A stretch of DNA of 64,000 bases from Porodaedalea pini (GCA_002794775.1 NBAY01000105.1:1-64000); one strand, 5' to 3'. Positions 1-11,096 are shown, numbered from the stretch's first letter. Numbers and translations: made by a program. Notes: generated from the letters alone by a model not told the origin.

Positions 1-864
1 ACAAGCTCATTGGCTTCTGTACGTTCAGTGATTCCGTATATCCAGGTCTCGTGATGGATGTATGTGAGGAGAACCTCAGCGAGTATTGTAGCATACATTC
101 ATCGAGTGTCGAGGACAGGTTGAATCTGGCAAGTCTTGTTATTTTAAATAGAAAAGGATTCTGTTTATCCTAAGTGTTACATTACAGATGCTCGATGTGG
201 CTTCTGGGCTAAACTACCGTAAGTGACTTTGACATGTATTTGAGCATTTATCTATAAACTTATTTTAGTCCATGTCCATGAGAGGCGTTATGCGCACGGA
301 GATCTCAGACCAGTGCGAAGAACATCCTTCGAATGTTAATCCTGCATTTATCTGAGCATGTATTTTGACAGGAAAATATTCTCATCAAATGTCCAAGTTC
401 GGCGCTACGCCCTTTTGCTGTTATAACCGACTTTGGTGTCGCTGATATGACAGAGATCGTCCTCAATCGCATATCCATTAGTACAGATGGTCAGAAAGCC
501 CCAGAAGTGTACCTCGCACCGGAATTCTGTATGGACTTATCCGACGGCACTGCAAAGGTTTCAACTGAAGCAGATATGTATGCCTTCGGGTGCGTATTCG
601 CAGTCGTGAGTGCACATTACTCAGTATATTACTTGTCGATGCGAACTGACCTATTAACGCCAGGTTGTGTGTGAGGCAGTCCTTTATGAAAAGGCTCAAA
701 ACAGAGTGCGCAGACTGAAGGAAAGAGGTGAATTTCCGGTTGCGAGCGAAAATGTGTCAGACAAGAAATATTGGCGATTGTTATGTAACCTCTGGGACAA
801 AAATCCAAAAAAACGCCTCACAGCATCGGCGTTCTTGGTACTCTTAGAAAGTTTATCATCGTGA
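1..864 (+). CDS. Protein kinase, 3' part of a multi-exon gene (5' end outside window)
   Basis: Spliced translation gives the hinge and C-lobe of a eukaryotic protein kinase. The catalytic loop reads HGDLRPENIL (HGD in place of the usual HRD), followed by the metal-binding DFG in ITDFGVAD, the APE-like motif LAPEF, and DMYAFGC (subdomain IX). Probable exons are 1-137, 188-218, 269-312, 372-605 and 664-864, joined by GT-AG introns of about 50-60 bp. The frame ends with LLESLSS and a TGA at 862-864. The catalytic Asp of HGD, the DFG Asp and the Asn of PENIL are all present, so nothing visible rules out activity. It resembles the tyrosine-kinase-like Ser/Thr kinases that are expanded in agaricomycetes; the substrate cannot be told. 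The N-lobe lies upstream of the window. Confidence 0.75.
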
Positions 865-1150
865 TCCGTTCATCCCCTGTTTGCGGGTAGGCTTCACTAT
901 TCACAAGACGAGATCGTTTTCTGTAATATGCAGTCTTGTGCTCGGCTGAAATTGAGCTTTTATTTACAATGCACTATTATATGCAATAGAGTGAGGTGTC
1001 GACTATAAAAATCTGATACATGGAGTTCTCCATTAGTTCTCACGTAGATATGTTGGATAGGTTGAGGACAGGCAAGAATAGTCTTAAATGTGTCTTGTAC
1101 ACGTGGCATAGCACAGCAGAAGTTGCGTCTGGATACGGCGTCCTTGATCA
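865..1150. other. Intergenic spacer between kinase and palindrome
   Basis: This is the 3' flank of the kinase gene up to the outer edge of the palindrome. No coding sequence is supported. It is single-copy in the window, and similarity to the right half starts abruptly at 1151. Confidence 0.5.
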
Positions 1151-1223
1151 CTTCAGGCTACCCCTAAAAGTAGACCTATTAGGCTAATTCTTACACACAG
1201 ATAATTAGCCTATTAGGGGTCAG

Positions 1224-1492
1224 GTTTGGGTGTACCCAATTTCCTGGGTGCACCCAGTGGGTGTGAGCTGGGTATACCCAATTGTAATTACTGTGGGAAA
1301 ATTGGGCCTACCCAGTTTCTAGGGCACTCCCAACTGGGCCTCCCCAATGTTCCTAGGTGGGCATGCCCAATTTTCTGGGTGTGCCCATATGGCATGCCCA
1401 ATTTTTTGGGTGTACCCAGGTGGGCATGCCCTGGGTGTACCCAGATATGTCACTGTCACTGACTGTCTGGGGGACTTTTGGGCACACCCAGA
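1224..1492. repeat. Cluster of short GGG-N-CCC palindromes, outer end of left arm
   Basis: A run of imperfect short palindromes of the type TGGGTGTACCCA, TGGGTGCACCCA, TGGGTATACCCA and TGGGCATGCCCA. Reading frames through it give artificial Pro/Gly/Trp-rich peptides. The same motif class builds the 32 bp minisatellite at 2625-2936. Together they bracket about 1.1 kb of plain AT-rich sequence, as subterminal repeats of a DNA element would. The short inverted repeat AGGCTAATT / AATTAGCCT lies just outside, near 1170-1215. Confidence 0.7.
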
Positions 1493-2624
1493 AAATCATC
1501 CCTCCCTCCCCTTTTATTTTTTTATTTTCTTCTTCAGCTGTATACTTCTAATGGCTTCATAGATGCATATATAAATATAGGTTGCATGCTGGATGTGCAT
1601 CTGCTATTTTAAGCTCTGTATATAGCTTGTAGACATTATAAAGTATGAAAGTCAATTATATTGACATCTGAGCTTGCTATTGCAGAATACCCATTGTCAA
1701 GTGCAAATAGCAAGTTGTTTGATTAAGCTTTGAGCTCAGTTTTGAATGTATCTTGACCTCAATCAAGCTCAAATTTTATTTATTTTATTTAGGACTTCAT
1801 TCTACTTCAAAGTTCAAATCTCAATTCTATTGCTAAAACTTTCTTCTCCCTTAGGTCATAACAATCAAGCTAGAACCTCATGGTTGATTCTTGAGCTCTA
1901 CATTCATTCTCAAATTGAGCAGCTTCTGTAAGCCCACCAGAGCATTTTTACCACATCTGACTTAACATCAACTGGCTGGACATCATGTCATGACTCTGAG
2001 GTACTGAGCTGCTGATATTCCAAGATGCACAAACTCCAGAAGGCCACCATACATCCATACCATGACTGCACTGAGTCTGAGCCTGAAACTTGGTGGCAGC
2101 ATAGCCTCTGGACATTTGGAGCATAGCACATTATATTCTATTTATATTCTTTTCATATTCCCTTCACTCCCCAACCCATCCAAAGCTAATATGAACTCAT
2201 TCAAAGCTCATATGCACTTGCACTGAGTCAAGTGATCCTTTGGCAGACATATACTAAAGATTTATGCATTCTGAGAGTAATTCTCAACAGATTCCTTTCA
2301 GACTGGTACTGTATAGTTCATATTATATAATCCTTCCTATTTGAACCCTTTCTGATGCCTTTGTTGCCTCAGTCTCTCTGACAGCAACAAATATTGTTTT
2401 GTCCTGTCTGTCTTGTGGGCTCAAGTGTTGGCACTATCTAGGTGCCTTCTATATAGGATCAATTTATTACTGCAAAGAGAAATAAGATTAGATACTACTG
2501 AGATGAAAAGGAGAAGCCTGACTGAGAGAGCCTAGATGTCTTAGGTATATACAAAGATTTGGAGGTGTCCAGTTGGATGTGCCTAAAACATTTGAGAGTG
2601 TCTAGCTAGGTATTCCCAGATACA
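1493..2624. other. AT-rich non-coding interior of the satellite-flanked element (left arm)
   Basis: No conserved reading frame. AT-rich sequence containing GAGCTC/AAGCTT-like short words. The mirrored stretch is 14226-15347. Confidence 0.5.
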
Positions 2625-2936
2625 TTGGGTATGCCCAGTTGGGCACTTCCAATTATTTGGGTATGCCCAGTTGGGCACTCCCAATTATTTGGGCACACCC
2701 AGTTGGGCACTCCCAATTATTTGGGTATGCCCAGTTGGGCACTCCCAATTATTTGGGTACGCCCAGTTGGGCACTCCCAACCATCTGGGTACGCCCAGTT
2801 GGGCACTCCCAACCATCTGGGTACGCCCAGTTGGGCACTCCCAACCATCTGGGTACACCCAGTTGGGCACTCCCAACCATCTGGGTACACCCAGTTGGGC
2901 ACTCCCAACTATTTGGGAATACCCAGTTGGGTGTGC
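2625..2936 (+). repeat. 32 bp minisatellite, about 9.5 units (left arm)
   Basis: Tandem 32 bp units built on CCCAGTTGGGCACTCCCAA, alternating with GGGTATGCCC, GGGTACGCCC, GGGTACACCC or GGGCACACCC. Each unit contains nested palindromes. I count nine core units here plus a degenerate last one. Two sub-variants group in blocks: AATTATTT in the first half and AACCATCT in the second. This shows local unit-by-unit amplification. The repeat is contiguous, without unique spacers. Confidence 0.92.
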
Positions 2937-3224
2937 CTAGCTACTTATTATCTTTTTTAATTTCTGCCTAAGATTTTTTTTTTCTTTTTTTGAGAAGTAA
3001 AAACTGTTATGTCATGAAAATCAAATGGGTCTAGAATAGAAGTCTTGAATATTCTATGGAGAATTTCTCAATCATTTTACTATAGGCTCTGAATCTTAGC
3101 TGCCTTGCTCTGAAGACCAATCAATACACTGCAAGCCACTGCAGGTCAGATGACAATGTTGTTTGATGTGAAAGCAAAAGAAAGTAATGTTTGCTGTGCA
3201 CTGAGCACTGCATGTTGGTGAGCT

Positions 3225-4285
3225 ACAATGACCATACTAGAACATGCTCCAAGGGTCAGCAGCATCATACTGATCATGTTGGTACAGAGCATAGCTTGGG
3301 GAGTTGGACTGATCCGCCAGGAAAATGAGCGAGTTCATGGTAGCAGTGTACTTGTTGGGGCCATGGTCACTGTAGTTGAAAAGCAAAGTCACACCCTGAA
3401 TATACATGTGCAAAAAACCACTGAGGTTCAAGTTTGGGTTGTTACTGAACATGCCGAACTCCGAACCAGTTGCTGACACAAGCGAAGAGGTCATCTCAGA
3501 CTAGCCAGTCATTCCGAAGTACCAATAGTTTTTTTAGTTTGCTGTCTCCACCCACAAACCATCATCTGAGACAGCAAAGCAGTTCTCCTTCGCATTCGCA
3601 ACAGTAAGAGGAAGAAGCTGCACTGTGTTTCCAGTCATGTCATCACTAAGGATGGTGAGAGATGCCAAAGTGAGACCACCATTGCAAACACAGTTCCAGT
3701 TACCCTTAATATCAGCATCTGACCACCAGCCATTCGTGCCCTGTGCCAGAGCAGCAATGCCAAGGGACAGACCATACTGGTTCAAAGTGGACCAGATCAT
3801 CTCCTTCTTGTCATCAGCCCACATGTCGTAAAGCTAGTTGTAAGCAATACCAAAAGCGGCGGACATTTCAGCAGTGTCAAGAAAATGAGCAGGACTCCAC
3901 CTGTCAACAGCGGGATCCCATGAGGTCGAGCCATTGCCAGCAGCATTCTGCAAGTACAACATATCAGCATGTATGAGGATGCAAATTATATAATGAGCCA
4001 AACCTGGAGCTCTAGCCAGGTACGGTCAACTCACAATGAATCGTTCGTCATGCGGTAGACATACGCAAAGGCCTTATGCACTCTTTGACTTGACGGCAGG
4101 CATCAAGCATACCACTGGCACCATCCATGAAATACGGGACAGGGTCCATGGCCTTCCAATCAGAGGCATTGCCGAAGATCGTCTGGTTCCAGCTGCTGAA
4201 GTAAGGGTCGTGCGCAATAAGGTTAGGCAGCACTTCCCACTTGAAAGCCGGCTCAATGAGACGCAGCTAGAGCAAAAGTAGCGTG
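3225..4285 (-). pseudogene. Heparinase II/III-like polysaccharide lyase, broken (left arm)
   Basis: Inverted copy of 12525-13585; see that entry for the reading. On the minus strand the pieces run from about 4285 (KWEVLPNLIAHDPYF) to about 3237 (YDAADPWSMF). The same in-frame stops and frameshift are present in both arms, so the damage predates the duplication or has been homogenised between the arms. Confidence 0.6.
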
Positions 4286-4369
4286 TCTTCCTCACAGTCT
4301 GGACCTGGTTCTTCTGCATGGTGATGGTGATGTCGATGTGACGCTCTGGGATAGATGCACGGCCGCATC

Positions 4370-5712
4370 ATCTGGCAGCGTCGCAGCACATCTAAGTGCC
4401 CTGTTTGCCATGCCTGCCTTCGTCCTCACATGACCAAACTCCGGGCTTGCGCCTGCATCTGACAAGGGTGGACTCGGGAAGTGCATCACGTTGTGCACTG
4501 CAGAAACCGGAGACGATCCAAATGCGCTTGCACCCTAGCTTTTCATGTGTTGCATGCCGCGTGACTGCTCTTCCTGCGGCGGCGTAGTACTCTTGCCGAC
4601 CCAGAGACGCGGTCCTAGGGCATCGCCCAGTGCGCGTTCGCGGCGTCCAACCACATGTGATGGGACCGGAGAGATTCACCCATGTTCGATTTGAATAGCA
4701 TCGATCCTGTAATGATTTCGATACGAGAGTGAGTGCGGCGACGAAAGTGCGCCGCGGGCGAAGAAGCGGCAATGACAGAGGTGACAGCGGTGTGAGCGGT
4801 TTTGCAAGGATCTTACGACGCTTGTCATTAGACTGCCTTTGAGTCTGCATCTGCTGAGTGGATGGAAGCGAAGCGTCCATCTGGTAGACTGTCGGCACGC
4901 GCGATCTGTCGGAGGGGTCCATTGACGTCAGCTCTGTCAGAAAACCGCAGGGGTTGGACGTGTCCGAAGAGGTATTCGCCTTTGACGAGAGAGACACCTC
5001 GCCTTCCCTCTTATCCAACTCCGGCTCGACCCGTCACCTTCCCCCGCACCGCCCCGATGTAGCAGAGCGCCGACTGCAGGACGCTACGTCTCGTGCGTGA
5101 ACGGCGAGGCGAGTGCGATGCAACGCGTATGCGACGAAGTGCGCAAGCGTATTCGGTATCACTGGTGCCCCTCTTGATCCTGCCATTGCGGTAGCGGGGG
5201 GCACGCAAGACGACTGCGGTCGAGGACGATGTGGAAGAGGTGGAGGACGACGGAGGAAGGATCTCGGGGCAGTTGAAGGTATGGCTGACGAAGCGCGCAC
5301 AGAGCTTGCTGGTGTCTTCGTGCCCGTAGTAAGTGGCGACTGCCGGTGGGGGTGCTGCCGGCGCGGGGTGGTGCGAGTGGTGTGCGCGCGGGACTGCCGA
5401 TGACTGTTTTTTGTCGAACGTTTTCGGCGCGGTCGGAGGAAAAAAAACGCGATAGAGAAAAAGACACCGATCAACAGCCGCTCATCACTCAATTATCAGA
5501 GATCGGGGGGAAAGAGGGGGGACGCTTACAGAACTCGAGGTAGATGCTGCGGCAGCGGCGGACGCAGAAGACGATTTCGCAGGTGGAGGCGGGGCGTACG
5601 TCGCGCGGTGCACGCGCCGGAAGGGCGAGTGGTTCGAGCTGGCACTCGATGATGATATCGAATGCTGATGCGGATGGGGGTGGGGATGGCGCGGGGCGTG
5701 GACGGTGGCCAT
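4370..5712 (-). pseudogene. Pcl/PHO80-type cyclin, degenerate (left arm)
   Basis: Inverted copy of 11097-12440; see that entry. On the minus strand the start codon is at 5712, the cyclin-box pieces lie at about 5300-4600 and the tail at about 4500-4380. Confidence 0.5.
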
Positions 5713-6010
5713 ATTCGCTGCGGCGGGCTCTCTGGCTCTAGGCGTTGACGAGCGTCTGTGAGCGTCAAAGGACAGGTGGAGTTGATGCGTGAGAAGAGGT
5801 CGCTACGAATGTTTTGATTGGAACGAGATCCTTCTCGGACACAACGGTTGCGTCGCGTTCGCCGAAGTGCGCAGTGAGAAAGGCAGATGAGAAAACGGCT
5901 GACGTCGATGTTGAGGCGTGTGGAACATTGGCGGGGGCAGAAGGAAGAGGTGAGGAATGCGTCCCAGGTGAACAGGGCGAGGGAAGTTGAACCGCTCGAC
6001 GGTTTCGGTA

Positions 6011-6287
6011 GATGTCGCCAGTCCCTCCCTGCCTGACAATGACGAGAGAGAGGACAGCGACGTTGCGACCGATGATGCAGCCACGGGCCGGCTTGCACTT
6101 TCTCACCAGTGCGGCAGAGACGGTAGCAAGAGTGACCAGCAGAAAGGAGAAGGCGAGCAGTTAGGAATGAGTACACCCTGCTTCATCGGGAAGTCCTGCT
6201 CGTCGTTTCCGCCAGAGACGCGGAAGACGTGGCCCTTGAACTCATCACCGAGCAAGTCGCTGGGGACACCTGGGACATCTTCTTGCC
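6011..6287 (-). pseudogene. RPS6: Ribosomal protein S6 (eS6) fragment (left arm)
   Basis: Inverted copy of 10522-10798; see that entry. It ends within about 20 bp of the start of HSP90 similarity on the other strand (6307), so two unrelated host genes meet tail-to-tail at a sharp junction near 6290-6305. Confidence 0.6.
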
Positions 6288-6306
6288 GTGGAAAATGCGG
6301 TAACGA

Positions 6307-7400
6307 CCACCTCGCTATGAAGCACTTCTCGGTAGAAGGTCAGCTCGAATTCAAGGCTATTCTCTACATTCCGAAGCGGTGAGTCTCCTTGCTGGCCTTG
6401 CTATGAACCTGTTTCTGACGTCTCTTTTAGCGCACCGTTCGACCTCTTCGAGTCCAAGAAGAAGCGTAACAACATTAAGCTCTACGTCCGCCCCGTCTTC
6501 ATTATGGACGACTGCGAGGATCTCATCCCCGAGTACCTTAACTTCGTCAAGGGTATCGTCGACTCTGAAGATCTCCCGCTCAACATCTCGCGTGAGACGC
6601 TCCAGCAGAACAAGATTCTCAAGGTCATCCGCAAGAACATCGTGAAGAAGTGCCTCGACCTCATCCAGGAGATCTCGGAGGACAAGGACAATTTCAAGAA
6701 GTTCTACGAGGCGTTCGGCAAGAGCCTCAAGCTTGGTATCCACGAGGATGCGCAGAACCGCAGCAAGCTCGCCGAGTTCCTCCGCTTCTACTCGACGAAG
6801 TCGACTGAGGAGCAGGTCTCGCTGAAAAAGGGTACGTGTTCAAGCGGCGGCCCTGTTCCATTATTTGGTTACTGACAGCTTACCGCAGACTACATCACGC
6901 GGATGCCTGAGATTCAGAAGTCCATCTACTACCTCACTGGCGAGTCGCTCAATGCCGTCAAGGACTCTCCCTTCCTTGAGGCTCTCAAGAAGAAGGGCTT
7001 CGAGGTACTCCTGCTTGTTGACCCGATCGACGAGTACGCCGTCACTCAGCTCAAGGAGTTCGACGGTCACAAGCTCGTGTGCGTGTCGAAGGAGGGTCTG
7101 GAGCTCGAGGAGACCGAAGAGGAGAAGAAGGAGCGCGAGAGTGAGGCCTCGCAGTTCGAGGAGCTCTGCAAGGTCGTCAAGGATGCGCTCGGCGACAAGG
7201 TCGAGAAGGTCGTCATCTCGAACCGCGTCACCGACTCACCATGTGTGCTTGTCACCGGCCAGTTCGGCTGGTCCGCAAATATGGAGCGCATCATGAAGGC
7301 GCAGGCGCTTCGCGACTCGTCAATGTCATCGTACATGGCGTCGAAGAAGACGCTTGAGTTTAACCCGCACAACGCGATCATCAAGGTCCTTCGATGTTGA
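6307..7400 (+). pseudogene. HSP90: HSP90 C-terminal half, truncated gene (left arm)
   Basis: Exons 6307-6378, 6431-6831 and 6889-7400 encode the middle and C-terminal domains of the cytosolic ATP-dependent chaperone HSP90. They start at [17 protein letters not shown] and include [63 protein letters not shown] and [16 protein letters not shown] [16 protein letters not shown]. The frame stops after NAIIKVLRC at 7400, so the final helices and the MEEVD tetratricopeptide-docking tail are missing. The whole N-terminal ATPase domain is absent as well. The two introns keep good GT-AG ends and the reading frame is otherwise clean, so this is a recent capture or is kept clean by conversion between arms. 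It cannot be a functional HSP90. Confidence 0.85.
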
Positions 7401-7636
7401 TCGTCTTTTGCTGGCCCATCGCCAGGTCAGCGATGTCGACACTTCATGGCCGGTGGTGTCTTGAGGAGCTCGTCGTGTTCTGTCCCTTCAGGCAAGCAAA
7501 AAAAATGATGAAAAGTAATTATTAGTATATTCAAATAGTTTTTATGATTATTTTTTTTGCTTACCTTGAGTGTGTGGCCGGTGGGACAGCCGTGCTCGTC
7601 GTCGATGGTGAAGACGAAACGACACGAACAACGACG

Positions 7637-7841
7637 ACGCGTTGGTTGTGTTGCCTAATTTGGCCGATCGCCGCGTCTCAAACAAGCAATCAAAGCATTC
7701 CGATTCTTTCGGAAATCTCGAAAGTCTCAGCTGTTGGCCTCAAACAAATTCTACGGACGCGTTTAAAAATACAAAAAAATACGGAATAGTTTTATTATGT
7801 ATGTATCTCTATCATAGCCAATAATTACGCGTCAAACGCGT
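7637..7841. promoter_or_regulatory. Cluster of four ACGCGT (MCB-like) boxes (left arm)
   Basis: ACGCGT occurs at 7637-7642, 7757-7762, 7827-7832 and 7836-7841; the last two are only 3 bp apart. ACGCGT is the MluI cell-cycle box bound by MBF (Mbp1/Swi6) in yeasts, usually upstream of DNA-replication genes. Reading toward 7500 on the minus strand, the boxes precede a short spliced-looking stretch with a GTAAGC donor. The patch may be the captured promoter of an unidentified S-phase gene. Function is inferred from motif clustering only. Confidence 0.4.
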
Positions 7842-8243
7842 TTTTTTATGGAGTAATAAATACAACAGTAATCTTGACATGCAGCACCAGGCCTCCAGAA
7901 GCATACACAAAAGTACAATATACCCTGAAAGGCCTGGCACCTATTCTATCATGAAGTAAGTGATACATTGTGTATGCATGCAAGGTTTCAAGCCAATCAG
8001 ACATGAACTGACTTCATAATAGAGAAGGAGGTGGTTTCATGAGATCTTCTGAATCTGAGTGTTTTGTATATCCTGTTCCCACTTTCTACTTTGATGGCAC
8101 ATAAAATATTAAGCATATCCAGAATGGATATGTCTATGTTTCTGTAAGTTTACAAGTTTCCAGCCTCAGTGGTTGGAGCTGGGTGAATTGAAAAACATCG
8201 AAAAGCATGGTTTTTAGAAGTTCAGAGAAAGCATATATTCATG
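7842..8243. other. AT-rich non-coding inner end of left arm
   Basis: No coding sequence or repeat seen. It is mirrored at 8567-8968. Confidence 0.5.
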
Positions 8244-8566
8244 TTGTTGCTTTATTCCAAACCTCAGGAAGCTCTATAAAATAGATATTAGTACTTTATA
8301 TGACTACAATAAATGTAATCAGGTGCTAGATCTCGGAGTTAGAGGAAAGTTCTGAAGGGGCAGAGGAAATACATGCAAAACTGCTCTGTGTTTCTTGGAT
8401 TTGTGTCGAGTTTCACAAAACATGAACTGTATCACCTCTCATTTCACTCCCAATTCCGAACTTTTTCCTCACCCACAAAACTAAGGACTGGATATCTTTC
8501 TTGCAGCATACTTAAATACAAATAACTAATTTTGTTGAGCTTCTCATACTGTGAACCAACTAAAAA
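8244..8566. other. Central spacer (loop) of the palindrome
   Basis: The 323 bp of unique AT-rich sequence between the arms. No coding sequence, no transposon termini and no internal repeat are visible. The left arm ends after the sequence at 8221-8243 and the right arm starts with its complement at 8567. Confidence 0.85.
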
Positions 8567-8968
8567 CATGAATATATGCTTTCTCTGAACTTCTAAAAAC
8601 CATGCTTTTCGATGTTTTTCAATTCACCCAGCTCCAACCACTGAGGCTGGAAACTTGTAAACTTACAGAAACATAGACATATCCATTCTGGATATGCTTA
8701 ATATTTTATGTGCCATCAAAGTAGAAAGTGGGAACAGGATATACAAAACACTCAGATTCAGAAGATCTCATGAAACCACCTCCTTCTCTATTATGAAGTC
8801 AGTTCATGTCTGATTGGCTTGAAACCTTGCATGCATACACAATGTATCACTTACTTCATGATAGAATAGGTGCCAGGCCTTTCAGGGTATATTGTACTTT
8901 TGTGTATGCTTCTGGAGGCCTGGTGCTGCATGTCAAGATTACTGTTGTATTTATTACTCCATAAAAAA

Positions 8969-9173
8969 ACGCGTTTGACGCGTAATTATTGGCTATGATA
9001 GAGATACATACATAATAAAACTATTCCGTATTTTTTTGTATTTTTAAACGCGTCCGTAGAATTTGTTTGAGGCCAACAGCTGAGACTTTCGAGATTTCCG
9101 AAAGAATCGGAATGCTTTGATTGCTTGTTTGAGACGCGGCGATCGGCCAAATTAGGCAACACAACCAACGCGT
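8969..9173. promoter_or_regulatory. Cluster of four ACGCGT (MCB-like) boxes (right arm)
   Basis: Mirror of the left-arm cluster, now upstream of plus-strand sequence 9180-9350, which has a possible donor GTAAGC at about 9246 and a Ser/Arg-rich short frame. No gene product is recognised. Confidence 0.4.
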
Positions 9174-9408
9174 CGTCGTTGTTCGTGTCGTTTCGTCTTC
9201 ACCATCGACGACGAGCACGGCTGTCCCACCGGCCACACACTCAAGGTAAGCAAAAAAAAAATCATAAAAACTATTTGAATATACTAATAATTACTTTTCA
9301 TCATTTTTTTTGCTTGCCTGAAGGGACAGAACACGACGAGCTCCTCAAGACACCACCGGCCATGAAGTGTCGACATCGCTGACCTGGCGATGGGCCAGCA
9401 AAAGACGA

Positions 9409-10502
9409 TCAACATCGAAGGACCTTGATGATCGCGTTGTGCGGGTTAAACTCAAGCGTCTTCTTCGACGCCATGTACGATGACATTGACGAGTCGCGAA
9501 GCGCCTGCGCCTTCATGATGCGCTCCATATTTGCGGACCAGCCGAACTGGCCGGTGACAAGCACACATGGTGAGTCGGTGACGCGGTTCGAGATGACGAC
9601 CTTCTCGACCTTGTCGCCGAGCGCATCCTTGACGACCTTGCAGAGCTCCTCGAACTGCGAGGCCTCACTCTCGCGCTCCTTCTTCTCCTCTTCGGTCTCC
9701 TCGAGCTCCAGACCCTCCTTCGACACGCACACGAGCTTGTGACCGTCGAACTCCTTGAGCTGAGTGACGGCGTACTCGTCGATCGGGTCAACAAGCAGGA
9801 GTACCTCGAAGCCCTTCTTCTTGAGAGCCTCAAGGAAGGGAGAGTCCTTGACGGCATTGAGCGACTCGCCAGTGAGGTAGTAGATGGACTTCTGAATCTC
9901 AGGCATCCGCGTGATGTAGTCTGCGGTAAGCTGTCAGTAACCAAATAATGGAACAGGGCCGCCGCTTGAACACGTACCCTTTTTCAGCGAGACCTGCTCC
10001 TCAGTCGACTTCGTCGAGTAGAAGCGGAGGAACTCGGCGAGCTTGCTGCGGTTCTGCGCATCCTCGTGGATACCAAGCTTGAGGCTCTTGCCGAACGCCT
10101 CGTAGAACTTCTTGAAATTGTCCTTGTCCTCCGAGATCTCCTGGATGAGGTCGAGGCACTTCTTCACGATGTTCTTGCGGATGACCTTGAGAATCTTGTT
10201 CTGCTGGAGCGTCTCACGCGAGATGTTGAGCGGGAGATCTTCAGAGTCGACGATACCCTTGACGAAGTTAAGGTACTCGGGGATGAGATCCTCGCAGTCG
10301 TCCATAATGAAGACGGGGCGGACGTAGAGCTTAATGTTGTTACGCTTCTTCTTGGACTCGAAGAGGTCGAACGGTGCGCTAAAAGAGACGTCAGAAACAG
10401 GTTCATAGCAAGGCCAGCAAGGAGACTCACCGCTTCGGAATGTAGAGAATAGCCTTGAATTCGAGCTGACCTTCTACCGAGAAGTGCTTCATAGCGAGGT
10501 GG
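9409..10502 (-). pseudogene. HSP90: HSP90 C-terminal half, truncated gene (right arm)
   Basis: Exact-looking inverted copy of 6307-7400, with exons 10502-10431, 10378-9978 and 9920-9409 on the minus strand. Predicted peptides are identical to the left copy. One unusual point in both is Pro instead of the usual second Arg in [11 protein letters not shown]. Confidence 0.85.
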
Positions 10503-10521
10503 TCGTTACCGCATTTTCCAC

Positions 10522-10798
10522 GGCAAGAAGATGTCCCAGGTGTCCCCAGCGACTTGCTCGGTGATGAGTTCAAGGGCCACGTCTTCCGCGTCTCTGGCGG
10601 AAACGACGAGCAGGACTTCCCGATGAAGCAGGGTGTACTCATTCCTAACTGCTCGCCTTCTCCTTTCTGCTGGTCACTCTTGCTACCGTCTCTGCCGCAC
10701 TGGTGAGAAAGTGCAAGCCGGCCCGTGGCTGCATCATCGGTCGCAACGTCGCTGTCCTCTCTCTCGTCATTGTCAGGCAGGGAGGGACTGGCGACATC
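10522..10798 (+). pseudogene. RPS6: Ribosomal protein S6 (eS6) fragment (right arm)
   Basis: The plus strand encodes the middle of eS6, a small-subunit ribosomal protein: [19 protein letters not shown] followed by [11 protein letters not shown], then in a second frame [19 protein letters not shown], then in a third frame [20 protein letters not shown]. Two frameshifts therefore break a stretch of about 90 residues. The N-terminus and the C-terminal basic tail with its phosphorylation sites are absent. No start codon or promoter belongs to it. It is a captured fragment, not a working gene. Confidence 0.65.
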
Positions 10799-11096
10799 TA
10801 CCGAAACCGTCGAGCGGTTCAACTTCCCTCGCCCTGTTCACCTGGGACGCATTCCTCACCTCTTCCTTCTGCCCCCGCCAATGTTCCACACGCCTCAACA
10901 TCGACGTCAGCCGTTTTCTCATCTGCCTTTCTCACTGCGCACTTCGGCGAACGCGACGCAACCGTTGTGTCCGAGAAGGATCTCGTTCCAATCAAAACAT
11001 TCGTAGCGACCTCTTCTCACGCATCAACTCCACCTGTCCTTTGACGCTCACAGACGCTCGTCAACGCCTAGAGCCAGAGAGCCCGCCGCAGCGAAT

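Larger units (their letters stand above)
1151..8243 (+). repeat. Left arm of a 14.5 kb palindrome
   Basis: The sequence is the reverse complement of 8567-15689. Position pairs sum to 16809-16810 from about 3.2 kb inward, and to about 16840 outside the 32 bp minisatellite, where the right arm has one more unit. From about 3.0 to 7.5 kb the arms look identical by eye. Single-base differences and indels are visible in the outer 1.8 kb and in the A-tract near 7550. The arm contains a satellite-rich outer element, fragments of four host genes and a promoter-like patch. Confidence 0.95.

Noticed and set aside
2625..2936. Possible CRISPR-like array (regular 32 bp repeats)
   Set aside because: Units are contiguous with no unique spacers, and the genome is eukaryotic.
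2625..2960. Three overlapping open frames of about 90-117 residues, Pro/Trp/Gly-rich
   Set aside because: They are frames of the 32 bp minisatellite on both strands. Because 32 is not a multiple of 3, all frames read the same word in turn; no start context or homology.
6357..7384. Long minus-strand frames opposite HSP90, such as the 128-residue Leu/Glu/Asp-rich one
   Set aside because: Antisense shadows of a GC-rich conserved coding sequence; the plus-strand frame has clear HSP90 motifs and introns.
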